Assembly: GCA_964449465.1 (NCBI GenBank)
Contig: CAYVBK010000001.1
Location: forward strand, 140,124 to 204,123
Direction: 5' to 3'
Length of the DNA stretch: 64,000 bases
Source: CAYRXM01 sp964449465
GTDB lineage: Bacteria > Chloroflexota > Anaerolineae > JAFGEY01
Part shown: positions 1-8,577 of the stretch, piece after piece
How positions within the stretch are numbered: the first letter of the stretch is position 1
How the letters are laid out: each line of letters begins with the position of its first letter
The notes under the pieces: generated by a model
Seen by the model: the letters and a program-made list of their open reading frames with translations, nothing else
The model's database searches: none
What the model was told of the DNA's origin: nothing
Position numbers and translations under genes: made by a program

Positions 1-124
1 AGAGCCGATCAACAAATCTCTGTCGCTGCCGCAGCAGGTCAAAATCCATCTGCGCAAAGCGTCTCAAACCATTGGGATCATATTGAGGCTCAAACAAGTC
101 GCTACCCTGTCGCCAGAGCAGTAA
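1..124 (+). CDS. Possible 3' end of a gene cut by the window edge
   Basis: Frame 2 is open from the edge to a TAA at 122-124 and encodes about 40 residues ending in a basic amphipathic stretch, with GC-rich third positions like the neighbouring genes. The opposite strand is also open leftward from about 172 and gives an equally protein-like reading, but it has no ATG or GTG start until 49. I cannot decide between a plus-strand C-terminus and a minus-strand N-terminus, and recognise neither. Bases 125-237 hold no convincing gene. Confidence 0.25.
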   Translation, partial: EPINKSLSLPQQVKIHLRKASQTIGIILRLKQVATLSPEQ

Positions 125-237
125 AAATCCGCCCGGCCTCCCAAGGTCTTGGTCTTGGGGCTTGCGTTTGCCTTATTGCCTCAATGGGATTAAAATAGGG
201 CAAATGCTCAAGTATCCATGCATTCTTTAACCAGACC

Positions 238-1014
238 TTGTATCTCGCAGAAAGCAAAAACTTGGCCGAAAATCCACTCAACCCCATTGTCATTGTTCCC
301 ACCTTTAACGAAGTAGACAACATCCGTCTGTTGGTTTCTGACATTCTCATTCTGCCCATCCAGATTGATGTGGTGATCGTAGACGACAACTCGCCCGACG
401 GCACCGGTCAGGTGGCCGATGAGTTGGCCGAACGATACCCCACCATACACATTGTTCACCGCGCCGGCAAATTAGGGCTCGGCACGGCCTATATTGCCGG
501 CTTTAACTATGCCCTGGCCCGTCACTATGACCGTATCCTGACGATGGATGCCGACTTTTCGCATCACCCTCGCTATATTGCCGCCATGCTAGAAGTCAGC
601 CGCCAGGATGGTGATCTGGTGATCGGCTCGAGATATGTACCGGGGGGAGCCACGCAGGGCTGCACATTGCCGCGCAAAATCCTCAGTTGGGGGGCCAATG
701 CCTTTGCCAAAACACTGCTGGGGCTAGAGGCGATGGACTGCACCGCAGGCTTTAGGTGCTATCGCCGCGAGGTGTTGGAATCTATTGACCTGGACGCGAT
801 TCGCTCCAACGGCTATTCATTCCTGATCGAGATGCTGTTTCGCTGCACCCGGCAAGGATGGCGAGTGCGCGAGGTGCCGATCTTGTTTGAAAACCGTGTG
901 CGCGGCGCATCCAAAATCTCTCGTCAAGAGATCACCCGCGCCTTGCGCACCGTGCTGCGCCTGTCGGGCGAGCGGATCATCCCGCCGCGACGGATCGAGC
1001 CGCCGCGCCCCTGA
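238..1014 (+). CDS. Polyprenol-phosphate mannosyl/glucosyltransferase-like GT2
   Basis: GT-A fold family 2 glycosyltransferase of the dolichol-phosphate mannose synthase (DPM1) type, expected to move a hexose from a nucleotide sugar onto a polyprenyl phosphate at the inner membrane face. The N-terminal VIVPTFNE motif (about residues 18-25), VIVDDNSPDGT (about 46-56) and the metal-binding MDADFSH (about 103-109) are all visible. There is no C-terminal membrane domain, so it is the short DPM1 form. The frame opens after a TAG at 196 and the first start is TTG 238 without a clear Shine-Dalgarno; TTG 262, preceded by AGAAAG, is an alternative. The stop overlaps the next gene's ATG by one base, which suggests translational coupling. 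Confidence 0.85.
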   Translation: MYLAESKNLAENPLNPIVIVPTFNEVDNIRLLVSDILILPIQIDVVIVDDNSPDGTGQVADELAERYPTIHIVHRAGKLGLGTAYIAGFNYALARHYDRILTMDADFSHHPRYIAAMLEVSRQDGDLVIGSRYVPGGATQGCTLPRKILSWGANAFAKTLLGLEAMDCTAGFRCYRREVLESIDLDAIRSNGYSFLIEMLFRCTRQGWRVREVPILFENRVRGASKISRQEITRALRTVLRLSGERIIPPRRIEPPRP

Positions 1015-1598
1015 TGATCGGACGGGCTGTGAACGAACGCGCCGTGAGGGTCGGCGTCCTGGCTGACACCCACATTCCACATCAAGTAGAGCGACTGCCC
1101 CGCTCGGTCATCGAGGCACTGCAAGGTGTTGACCTGATTCTCCACGCCGGCGACCTGGACGAGCCGTGCGCGCTAGACGATCTCAAGCCGCTGGCGCCGG
1201 TCATCGCCGTGCGAGGCAATTTTCACCTGCGCTTTGCCACGCGCAGTTCCCCGCATCTGCCCAAAGCGGTTCACCTGTGGATCGCCGGACAGCACATCGT
1301 CCTCAATCACGGCATCCCCTATATGGGACGAGCGATTCTCTTGAAATTGTTGGGATTGCTGGGGCAAAACGACCAACTACTCAATGAATGTCTGATCGGC
1401 GGTCAGCAACGCGCCTTTTCCGACGCCGATGTGGTGATCTTTGGACACTCACACCTGGCTCTGGTAGAAAAGCGAGGTCGCACCCTGTTTGTCAACCCCG
1501 GTTCACCCATCTGCGAGGCCGCCCACGACAAACCATCCATTGCCATGCTGTACATCCAAAGCAGCCTGGTGCACGCCGACATTGTGCCGCTGCCCTGA
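1014..1598 (+). CDS. YfcE/MJ0936-type metallophosphoesterase
   Basis: Small calcineurin-like phosphodiesterase of 194 residues. The dimetal ligands are visible in order: D18 and H20 (LADTH), D47 (HAGD), N69 (RGN), H99 (LNHG) and H145/H147 (FGHSH), followed by the usual VNPGS near the C-terminus. Proteins of this family hydrolyse phosphodiesters in vitro and their cellular substrate is usually unknown. The ATG overlaps the stop of the upstream glycosyltransferase (TGATG), so the two are probably co-translated; a joint role in envelope sugar-phosphate metabolism is inference only. Confidence 0.88.
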   Translation: MIGRAVNERAVRVGVLADTHIPHQVERLPRSVIEALQGVDLILHAGDLDEPCALDDLKPLAPVIAVRGNFHLRFATRSSPHLPKAVHLWIAGQHIVLNHGIPYMGRAILLKLLGLLGQNDQLLNECLIGGQQRAFSDADVVIFGHSHLALVEKRGRTLFVNPGSPICEAAHDKPSIAMLYIQSSLVHADIVPLP

Positions 1599-1678
1599 AA
1601 CCGGTTACTTTAATTTGCGTATAGATTAAACAACCCGATTGATTTGGGCCATTCTTGTGATCAGAGAAAGGAAACATC

Positions 1679-2008
1679 ATGGCTGGATTGGAAAATTTTG
1701 ACGATCAGGAGCCGGTCGAAGGCGAAATCGTTCCCCCAGAACAACCCCAAGATGCCAAATTGAAAAACATTGCCAAAATGATCCTGGTGCTGGGAGGGCT
1801 TTATCTGCTCAATCCCATCTTTGGTGTAGACCTGCTGCCCGACAACCTGCCTATCCTGGGCAACCTGGACGAAGTCCTGGCTGTTTTTATGATGATCGGA
1901 TCGGTGCGCTATCTGGGTATCGAAATGCCCGGTTTTCTTGACCGGATGATGCAAACCCCGCTGGGACTGCCTGCACCTCGCAAGCCCAGAGACACTCACA
2001 CCCCCTGA
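1679..2008 (+). CDS. DUF1232 (YkvA-like) small membrane-associated protein
   Basis: A 109-residue protein whose central segment contains the DUF1232 signature: a hydrophobic stretch, then NPIFGVDLLPDNLPILGNLDE, with the conserved D-x-x-P-D and G-x-x-D pattern. The family has no settled function. The first 30 residues are acidic and the end is Pro/Arg rich. ATG 1679 is preceded by AGAAAGGA at good spacing. An intrinsic terminator follows directly, so it is probably monocistronic. Confidence 0.8.
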   Translation: MAGLENFDDQEPVEGEIVPPEQPQDAKLKNIAKMILVLGGLYLLNPIFGVDLLPDNLPILGNLDEVLAVFMMIGSVRYLGIEMPGFLDRMMQTPLGLPAPRKPRDTHTP

Positions 2009-2039
2009 CTCGACATCGCCGACCTGCTCAACCTGGAAC

Positions 2040-2073
2040 GCCCTGTCAGCCTGCTCTGACAGGGCCATTTTTT
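2040..2073 (+). terminator. Intrinsic terminator after the DUF1232 gene
   Basis: A perfect 10-bp stem (2040-2049 with 2056-2065, arm GCCCTGTCAG) with a six-base loop is followed by CA and a run of T. It separates the DUF1232 gene from the ftsK promoter. Confidence 0.85.
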
Positions 2074-2098
2074 GTGCCGGCCCATCTTGTGGTATAAT
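2071..2098 (+). promoter_or_regulatory. Sigma70-type promoter of ftsK
   Basis: A consensus TATAAT at 2093-2098 lies 16 bp after a weak TTTGTG. The ftsK start is only 25 bases downstream of the -10 box, leaving a leader barely long enough for the Shine-Dalgarno GGTGAGGAG at 2102-2110. Confidence 0.55.
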
Positions 2099-2122
2099 AA
2101 AGGTGAGGAGAACATCTGTGCT

Positions 2123-4507
2123 ATGACCCGGCAAAATTCCAATCGCTCTACCAAACAAGGTAGCCGAACATCATCCAATCCAGATCGTCGGCGCACCAAC
2201 AATCGTCGCAGCAGCGACCGCAACGGCAACCGCAGCGACAACCGCCACTCACCAGAGCGACGTCCGCGCAAAGATGAGCCGTCGCCGGCCTGGCTCATCT
2301 TTGCGCGCACCGAAACGCTCGGCATCCTGCTGGTGTTCCTGGGTATTCTCACTTTGATCAGCCTGATTTTACCTGAGCAAGGGCAGTTCACCACAGCCTG
2401 GCTTCATCTGCTAAAACAAGGATTCGGTTGGGGGGCCTACCTGTCGCCGCTTGGGTTTGGCGCGCTGGGGCTGGCTTTGCTGATGCACGGCTTTGGCCGC
2501 TTGCCGTCGCTCAACTGGGACAAGATCGCCGGCCTGCTGCTGATGATCTTGATGCTACTCGGCCTGACACACCTGTTTTCTCTGGCCACCGCACCCGATG
2601 CCTGGACGCTGGTCGTCGAAGGGCGCGCTGGCGGGCTGTTGGGCTGGCTGATCGGCGAAGGAATGGGCTATGCGCTGGGTCCGGTCGGCGCCTATGTCCT
2701 GATCATCGCTATGCTGATCGTTGGCCTCATCCTGCTCATCGGCCGCTCGACATCCGAGATCGGAGTTATCCTGTGGAACTGGTGGGGACAAATTCAAGGG
2801 CGATGGCAAGACTGGCAGGCCGCTCACCCGCCGGCCGGCAAAACCAAACCCACCTACACCGTCAACGGACGCGCCAATCGTCCGCCAACATCGCCCGAAG
2901 CCGAGGTCGAGGCCCCACATGTCGAACCCAAACGGCCACTCACCTCGCCTGCCCCAACAACCAAACCGGTCGAACCTCCCACCATTCCGCTGTCCACACC
3001 GTTGCGCCACCGCTCGGCTATGCCCCAATGGCCGCTGCCGCGCCTGCAAGATGTGCTGGAGGCCCTGAGCGATCAAGACATCAGCCAGGCCGAGATCGAA
3101 AAGCGAGTTGAGATCATTGAACGCACCATGCAAAGCTTTGGCGTACCGGCGCGGGTGATCGAGGTCAACCAGGGACCGGTAATCACCCAATTTGGCATCG
3201 AACCCGGCTTTGTCACCGGACGCGGCGGCAAACAGACCAAAGTCAAAGTCAGTCAGATCAGCGGTCTGGCCGACGACCTGGCCCTGGCCCTGGCCGCTTC
3301 ACCCATTCGCATCGAGGCACCGGTGCCGGGCCGTTCCATCGTCGGCATCGAAGTGCCAAACCAGGAAATCGCCAAAGTGTCGCTGCGCGGGGTGATGGAG
3401 ACCGAAGCCTTTGAGAAACTGCGCCACAAGACCCAACTCCCCATCGCCCTGGGCGAAGACGTGTCAGGCGAACCCATCGTAGCCGACCTGCTCTCGATGC
3501 CCCATTTGCTGATCGCCGGGGCCACCGGTTCGGGCAAATCGGTATGCATCAATGCCATCATTGCCGGCTTTCTCTGCACCAACTCGCCGGAAATCCTGCG
3601 TATGATTATGGTGGACCCCAAGCGAGTTGAATTGACCGGCTATAATGATATTCCTCACCTGCTGGCGCCGGTCATTGTAGACCTGGAGCGCGTCGTCGGC
3701 ACGCTGAAATGGGTCACGCGAGAAATGGAGCATCGCTACAAACAATTTGCCAAAGTAGGGGCGCGCAACATCGAAGACTTTAACAAGCGGATCACGGCTG
3801 GAGGCCCAGAACGCCTGCCCTATATCGTTGTGATCATTGACGAACTGGCCGACCTGATGATGGTGGCCCCAGACGAGGTGGAAAAGCTGATCTGCCGCAT
3901 CGCCCAGATGGCCCGCGCCACCGGCATCCACCTGATCATTGCCACACAGCGGCCCAGCGTAGATGTCGTCACCGGCCTGATCAAGGCCAACTTTCCGGCC
4001 CGTGTCAGCTTTATGGTCACCAGCAGCGTAGACTCGCGAGTGATCATTGACACGGTCGGCGCCGAAAGGCTGCTCGGTCAGGGCGATATGCTCTTTATGT
4101 CGCCCAGCGCCAGCCAGGTGATGCGCCTGCAAGGATGTTTTGTCTCAGACAGCGAGATCAATCGCCTGGTAGGATTCTGGAAAAAGGCCGCCCAGGACCA
4201 TGGCATGCCAGCCAACGCAGCAGATCAAATGGTGCAGGGTCTGCTGCCCAACCTCGGCCAGCCCGGCGAGCCAGAAGTGATCGCTTTGCCCGGCCAGGAA
4301 GATGAATTGATCAACAAGGCCATCGAGATCATTCAAACCGAAGGCAAGGCCTCGACCACACTGCTACAGCGTCGTCTACGCATCGGTTATGCTCGCGCTG
4401 CGCGGATTATCGAAGTGATGCAAGAACAGGGGTTAATCGGGCCAGATCAAGGCGGCAGCCGCGGCCGCCAGGTGTTGGGAGATTCAAACGGAGAACAAAC
4501 AGAGTAG
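2123..4507 (+). CDS. ftsK: DNA translocase FtsK/SpoIIIE
   Basis: Septal DNA pump that clears chromosome ends during division. After a basic, Ser/Arg/Asn-rich cytoplasmic leader come about four membrane helices (roughly residues 55-220), a Pro-rich linker, then the alpha/beta motor. The motor has Walker A GATGSGKS near residue 466, Walker B IIDELADLMM and the ATQRPSVDVVTGLIK segment. A winged-helix gamma domain (about 735-780, RRLRIGYARAARIIE) recognises polar DNA sequences. At 794 residues it is a compact member. ATG 2123 is chosen over an upstream GTG because of the GGTGAGGAG site. It converges on the Nudix gene. Confidence 0.96.
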   Translation: MTRQNSNRSTKQGSRTSSNPDRRRTNNRRSSDRNGNRSDNRHSPERRPRKDEPSPAWLIFARTETLGILLVFLGILTLISLILPEQGQFTTAWLHLLKQGFGWGAYLSPLGFGALGLALLMHGFGRLPSLNWDKIAGLLLMILMLLGLTHLFSLATAPDAWTLVVEGRAGGLLGWLIGEGMGYALGPVGAYVLIIAMLIVGLILLIGRSTSEIGVILWNWWGQIQGRWQDWQAAHPPAGKTKPTYTVNGRANRPPTSPEAEVEAPHVEPKRPLTSPAPTTKPVEPPTIPLSTPLRHRSAMPQWPLPRLQDVLEALSDQDISQAEIEKRVEIIERTMQSFGVPARVIEVNQGPVITQFGIEPGFVTGRGGKQTKVKVSQISGLADDLALALAASPIRIEAPVPGRSIVGIEVPNQEIAKVSLRGVMETEAFEKLRHKTQLPIALGEDVSGEPIVADLLSMPHLLIAGATGSGKSVCINAIIAGFLCTNSPEILRMIMVDPKRVELTGYNDIPHLLAPVIVDLERVVGTLKWVTREMEHRYKQFAKVGARNIEDFNKRITAGGPERLPYIVVIIDELADLMMVAPDEVEKLICRIAQMARATGIHLIIATQRPSVDVVTGLIKANFPARVSFMVTSSVDSRVIIDTVGAERLLGQGDMLFMSPSASQVMRLQGCFVSDSEINRLVGFWKKAAQDHGMPANAADQMVQGLLPNLGQPGEPEVIALPGQEDELINKAIEIIQTEGKASTTLLQRRLRIGYARAARIIEVMQEQGLIGPDQGGSRGRQVLGDSNGEQTE

Positions 4508-4538
4508 AAAAACAGCCGCTCAAGCCAGAGCCTTGAGC
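4508..4538 (-). terminator. Terminator of the rel-Nudix operon
   Basis: On the minus strand a 7-bp stem (GCTCAAG/CTTGAGC, 4518-4524 with 4532-4538) is followed by GGCTG and five T. The hairpin overlaps the last codons of the Nudix gene. Confidence 0.6.
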
Positions 4539-4939
4539 AACATGGCTCGCGCCAGAGGAGACAGCGGATAATCGTCCAACTGAGCCGCATCGGCCCAAAC
4601 GGCATTTCTCAATTCCTGGTTGAGGTGCAGCTCGCCGTCGGCATAATCGGCCAGAAAATCAATGATGGCATAGTGATAGCGCAAACGCCCCGCCTCATCA
4701 TACTCGATGCGATCCACCACCCCCAGCACATCCCGCACCTCGACCACCAGGCCGCACTCTTCGTAAACCTCTCGCGCCGCGGCCAGCTCCATCCGCTCCC
4801 CCAGCTCGACCCCCCCGCCAGGCAACGTCCACTGCCCCTCACCCGGCTGCCGGGCGCGCTGAACCACCAACACCCGGCCATCACGACGCACGGCCACACC
4901 CACCGCTACCACCGGCTGGTCTGGATACTCTCTTTTCAT
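4520..4939 (-). CDS. Nudix hydrolase
   Basis: A 139-residue nucleoside-diphosphate-linked hydrolase. The full Nudix box is present: GGGVELGERMELAAAREVYE followed by ECGL, fitting G-x5-E-x7-R-E-U-x-E-E-x-G-U. The fold is otherwise minimal, resembling MutT/ADP-sugar pyrophosphatase-like members; substrate cannot be told from sequence. Its ATG overlaps the stop of rel (ATGA), so it is translationally coupled to a (p)ppGpp hydrolase-like gene. That context makes an alarmone or nucleotide clean-up role attractive but unproven. Confidence 0.92.
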   Translation of the reverse strand: MKREYPDQPVVAVGVAVRRDGRVLVVQRARQPGEGQWTLPGGGVELGERMELAAAREVYEECGLVVEVRDVLGVVDRIEYDEAGRLRYHYAIIDFLADYADGELHLNQELRNAVWADAAQLDDYPLSPLARAMLLKALA

Positions 4940-7281
4940 CGCCGATATTCCCTCAAATAGATATTTTTACACGATTTGAAACCAACAGGATCAGATTCAA
5001 CCTGAGTATGATCGCTTTCAAGATCAACCCGATGAGTGTCGGGATGAATGGGCGTTGCGGCCAGCGGCGACATGGGCGAATGGCAACCATCTCGTCGCAC
5101 CTCGATGATGCCGGACAGATCTTCGATCCGCCCCAACACCCGATTGAGCTGCTTCCAACTGGTCACATCAATACACAGGTGAATCAAGGCATCCTGGGCG
5201 CGATTGACCTGCAATTCCAGACCGGCCACGTTAACGCCTTCTTCATAAACAATGTTCAACACATCGTGCAAGAAAAAAGGCCGATCATCCGAGCGAATCG
5301 AGGCACACAGCGTATAGGTCTGACCGGTTTTGCCCCAATGCAACGAAATCATACGCGTCCGGTCGCGCACCACCTGCGCCAGAAAATCGGGGCATGTACT
5401 GCGATGCACCTGCACCAGGTGACGAGGCAGCAAAATATATCCCACAATATCATCGCCGGGCTGCGGCCGACAACAAGCGGACAGGCAAAGTTCCAGCCCA
5501 CCTGCGCCCGAGATGGTATCTATAGTCTGCTCTTCATCTGATATCGGCATAGAAACTGTGCTATACAGTTGGACCATTTCCTCAAGCAAATGCTCCACCA
5601 TAATCTGGCAGCGCCCTACCTCAAGCATCAACTCTTGCTCGGTCTGCAAGCCGCGCCGCCGCGCCAGAGCCGAAAAATCGGTAACCGACAGGGCCAACCG
5701 TCTGGCTACGCGCCACAACTGCTGATAGCCCCACTCGATCTGCTCACCCGCCGAACGACGGCGAAACCAGCGACGAATTTTCTCGCGCGTAAGTGAAATG
5801 CGAGCATATTTGAGGTCGGGATTGAGCCAGTCATAGTTGGGGTTTTCCTCTTCGCCGGTCAAAATCTGGACATTCTCACCGGTGCGCAACACGTAATTGA
5901 GCGGCATCCAATGCCCATCCACCAGAGCGCCGCAGCACTTGTGGCCCACTTCGGTATGGACCTTGTAGGCAAAATCCAGAGGCGTCGAGCCGGCCGGCAG
6001 CAAAATCATCTCATTCTTGGGCGTATACACATAGATAAACGTCTCCAATTCGTCGCTGCGCAGACGACTCAACCACTCATCGGGATTTTCCATCTGTGAA
6101 ACGGCCTCTTGGGCCATCGCCACCAACGCATTCATCGTCTCTTGAATAGAACGATGAGTCTCTTGCCAGCCCTCCTCTTGCATAAAAGCAATCAATCCCC
6201 GCTGAGCGGTGTGATGCATCTGCCAGGTGCGAATTTGAAATTTCACCGGCTGGCGATCAATCAAAACGGTGGTATGCAAAGACTGATAGCCATTGTGCAG
6301 CGGCATCGAGATATAATCGCGCACTTCGCCGGGAATGGCCGGCCATCGGCTGTGAATGGCCCCCATCGCTGCATAGCAAGACGACACATCTGGCACAAAA
6401 ACCAAAAAGCGCAGTTGAGGCGGCACTCGCCGTTGGGCATGCAGGCGTGGGTTCGACTCGGCCAGCAGGCGATGATACATATCATAGACCCGACGCGGGT
6501 TGATCTGAATTTCGGCATCAGAAATGGCTCGCTCTTGCAACAGATCGATCACGTCGCTCTGAATCCGCTCGACCCGTGCCTGATCCTGATAGGGTTTTTC
6601 AATAGACAGCTTGATCCGTTGATAAGTGTCGTGATCCAGATAAGAAAAAGCAATATCCTCGATCTCTTTGCGCAGCATGGCAATACCCAGCCGGTCGGCC
6701 ACAGGTGCATAGATTTCCAGCGACTCGTGCGCAGTGCGCCATCGGCTGGACGGCTTGCGCTTGAATTCGAGGGTACGCAAATTGTGCAGGCGATCGGCCA
6801 GCTTGATAAAAATCACCCGTGCATCGGCCGAGAGCGACATCAACACCCGCAAGATATTGGCCGCATCCTGCTGCTGTTGATTGAATTGTGCCATCTGCCC
6901 AAACTTGGTCACGCCATCCACCAGGGCGGCAATCTCCGGGCCAAACTCGTGTGCCAACTCCAGGTCGGTCACCGGCGTATCTTCCACCACATCGTGCAAC
7001 AAAGCGGCGGCCAACGTTTCCACATCTACCTGAAGATAGGACAAGATCAGAGCGACATGCAAAGGGTGGTTGATGTACGGCTCACCCGAATCGCGCCGCA
7101 TCCCATCGTGCGCCCCAAGCGCGAACTCGAAAGCGCGCCGCAGCAGAGCCACGTTGACCATACCGCCGATCACAGCCTGCCGCTCTAAAATGGCGTACAA
7201 CTCGTGGGGGTCTATACACGTGGGGGGATGATGAAAACCCAGACCTGCATCCTGGGCAGGATCGCCGATATTTTTCTCCAT
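4936..7281 (-). CDS. rel: Rel/SpoT family (p)ppGpp enzyme with substituted synthetase site
   Basis: Long RSH protein, 781 residues from the chosen ATG, with HD hydrolase, synthetase, TGS and C-terminal ACT regions in order. The hydrolase residues are intact: H72 (INHPLHVA), H96-D97 (LLHDVVED) and D163 (KLADRLHNLRT). In the synthetase region the NGYQSLHTT motif remains, but the catalytic Asp of the usual FDLIAIR segment is missing (residues 286-296 read VPPQLRFLVFV). The catalytic Glu of the usual EIQIRT is Lys347. From these positions I infer a hydrolase-dominant enzyme. The start at 7281 is chosen because it follows GTAAGGAGGGC; upstream codons run through an operator and a hairpin. The stop overlaps the Nudix start. 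Confidence 0.92.
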   Translation of the reverse strand: MEKNIGDPAQDAGLGFHHPPTCIDPHELYAILERQAVIGGMVNVALLRRAFEFALGAHDGMRRDSGEPYINHPLHVALILSYLQVDVETLAAALLHDVVEDTPVTDLELAHEFGPEIAALVDGVTKFGQMAQFNQQQQDAANILRVLMSLSADARVIFIKLADRLHNLRTLEFKRKPSSRWRTAHESLEIYAPVADRLGIAMLRKEIEDIAFSYLDHDTYQRIKLSIEKPYQDQARVERIQSDVIDLLQERAISDAEIQINPRRVYDMYHRLLAESNPRLHAQRRVPPQLRFLVFVPDVSSCYAAMGAIHSRWPAIPGEVRDYISMPLHNGYQSLHTTVLIDRQPVKFQIRTWQMHHTAQRGLIAFMQEEGWQETHRSIQETMNALVAMAQEAVSQMENPDEWLSRLRSDELETFIYVYTPKNEMILLPAGSTPLDFAYKVHTEVGHKCCGALVDGHWMPLNYVLRTGENVQILTGEEENPNYDWLNPDLKYARISLTREKIRRWFRRRSAGEQIEWGYQQLWRVARRLALSVTDFSALARRRGLQTEQELMLEVGRCQIMVEHLLEEMVQLYSTVSMPISDEEQTIDTISGAGGLELCLSACCRPQPGDDIVGYILLPRHLVQVHRSTCPDFLAQVVRDRTRMISLHWGKTGQTYTLCASIRSDDRPFFLHDVLNIVYEEGVNVAGLELQVNRAQDALIHLCIDVTSWKQLNRVLGRIEDLSGIIEVRRDGCHSPMSPLAATPIHPDTHRVDLESDHTQVESDPVGFKSCKNIYLREYRR

Positions 7282-7295
7282 CTTGCCCTCCTTAC

Positions 7296-7326
7296 AAAAA
7301 ACCCTGCCAGTAGACACTAGCAGGGT
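7296..7326 (-). terminator. Terminator-like hairpin abutting the rel ribosome site
   Basis: On the minus strand an 11-bp stem (one G-U pair) with a four-base loop, outer arms ACCCTGC/GCAGGGT, runs straight into a T-tract, and the rel Shine-Dalgarno begins within a few bases. It may terminate transcription from the zinc-ribbon gene upstream. Because no promoter fits between it and the rel start, rel transcripts must read through it, so it could be an attenuator. Confidence 0.65.
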
Positions 7327-7427
7327 GAGCAATACATCGCCAGACATACAATGGTGACAAGCCAACAAACGGCTTGCCAGCCGGTAGCTCGTTGACATCC
7401 CTTGATCGAAATCTCGAATTTGATCCA

Positions 7428-7472
7428 CAACGTTGCCATTCTTACTCCTTTGAAATGACAACGTTGTCATTT
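7428..7472. promoter_or_regulatory. Two operator-like palindromes upstream of rel
   Basis: Bases 7453-7472 form a perfect 20-bp palindrome, AAATGACAACGTTGTCATTT. A second, imperfect copy sharing the CAACGTTG core and most of the right half is centred at 7431/7432. The centres are 31 bp apart, close to three helical turns, as expected for cooperative binding of a dimeric repressor. The CG-centred core resembles LacI-family sites, which is inference. Confidence 0.6.
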
Positions 7473-7506
7473 GGCTATCAGGTCAAAAGGTTGTTTGTGC
7501 AAAAGG

Positions 7507-8316
7507 TCAACGATTTAATCGCGATAACAGAGAATCGGGCGATTCATTTTCAGCAGACGGTTCCGAGTTGGCATCCCATGAAGGCTCATCATCTGCTTCT
7601 TCGCGCGCATCGAGACCCAGTTCTTCCCATTCCAGTTCCAGCGGTGCAGCAAAACTCTCTGTCGGCGACGATGGAACAGCGTCAATCACCGCTTCATCGG
7701 TTGCCGCCTGCCGTTTTGCCATCGGTGAGTTGGGCAATGGCTCAGCCGTCAATTCGGCCATCAACTTGGCAGGCGGCTGCGTCGCCAACTGGAGCGCCGG
7801 TTCATCCTCGATGGGCGTGGTCAATTCCAACTCTTTTTCCAGATCCAGCAGCGTCACCCGTGCCGAACGTTCAACCGCCGGCGCCGGCGTCTGCGGCTGA
7901 GCGCAGTATGGACACAGACTCCAGCGAGGGTGCATCAACCGCCCGCAATGGATGCACGGCTGCCGCAACCTGGTGTGACACACCGGGCAAAGCACATAGT
8001 CGTGTTCGATGGGCTGCTTGCAGGCCGGGCAAACCGTGCGTTCCTCAATGTCCTGAAGCAGGGCTTCTTCTTCCAGCGAACGCTCGTATTTCTCGGCCAG
8101 CGTTTCGCGTGGACGCAAAATCAGGTACAGGATGATGCCCATTGGTCCTAAAACCAGCACCATCAAAGCGGCCAGCAATTGAGCAAAGGCATCGCGCGTC
8201 CGCGCACGCAGGTCGCGAAACGTCCAGATGGTCAGGCTGAGCCACAAGGCAACCGTAAACGCGCTCAAAAATGCCGCCAGGGCCAAAATAGCCAGGCTCA
8301 CATTATTCCAGTTCAT
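7507..8316 (-). CDS. Membrane-anchored double zinc-ribbon protein
   Basis: About 269 residues. Two N-terminal membrane helices (about 5-30 and 45-67) are followed by a double zinc ribbon with CPAC, CPVC, CIHC and CPYC pairs between about residues 90 and 145. An acidic Glu/Pro/Ala-rich tail without recognisable fold follows. This architecture resembles bacterial DZR-type proteins and phospholipase D-nuclease-like N-termini (PLDc_N); no enzymatic domain is visible. ATG 8316 is preferred, with TTG 8331 as the alternative; an in-frame TAG lies upstream. No strong Shine-Dalgarno is seen. It diverges from the min operon. Confidence 0.7.
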   Translation of the reverse strand: MNWNNVSLAILALAAFLSAFTVALWLSLTIWTFRDLRARTRDAFAQLLAALMVLVLGPMGIILYLILRPRETLAEKYERSLEEEALLQDIEERTVCPACKQPIEHDYVLCPVCHTRLRQPCIHCGRLMHPRWSLCPYCAQPQTPAPAVERSARVTLLDLEKELELTTPIEDEPALQLATQPPAKLMAELTAEPLPNSPMAKRQAATDEAVIDAVPSSPTESFAAPLELEWEELGLDAREEADDEPSWDANSEPSAENESPDSLLSRLNR

Positions 8317-8331
8317 ATTGATCGGCGGCAA

Positions 8332-8577
8332 GCGTTCTGTCGGGCAAAAACGCTATACCGCGCCTCCTTTCTGCTGATTTAGTGAGCGTGAATTATACCA
8401 CATAACAAAAAAAACAAACAAATGAGCCAATGTTTTTTCCCAAAATATCCAAGCTATGATATAATCATCTTGGTTCAATCCAGCCAGATAGCTGTCAGAT
8501 TTTGGCTGGAAAACGGTCTGTTCGGATTTGCTGCCCGACAAGGCGGCGCGTCGCCATGTTGGATTGGGAGTATCTTG
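8332..8577. promoter_or_regulatory. Divergent control region between zinc-ribbon gene and min operon
   Basis: This 246-bp stretch has no gene. A TATAAT at 8460-8465 is placed to drive minC, but no good -35 box is seen. An isolated AAAGGAGG at about 8363-8370 on the minus strand has no in-frame start near it. The middle is A-rich. Confidence 0.45.

Noticed and set aside
6109..7188. 359-codon plus-strand frame
   Set aside because: Antisense to the Rel catalytic region, with His/Gln/Arg-rich text and no domain.
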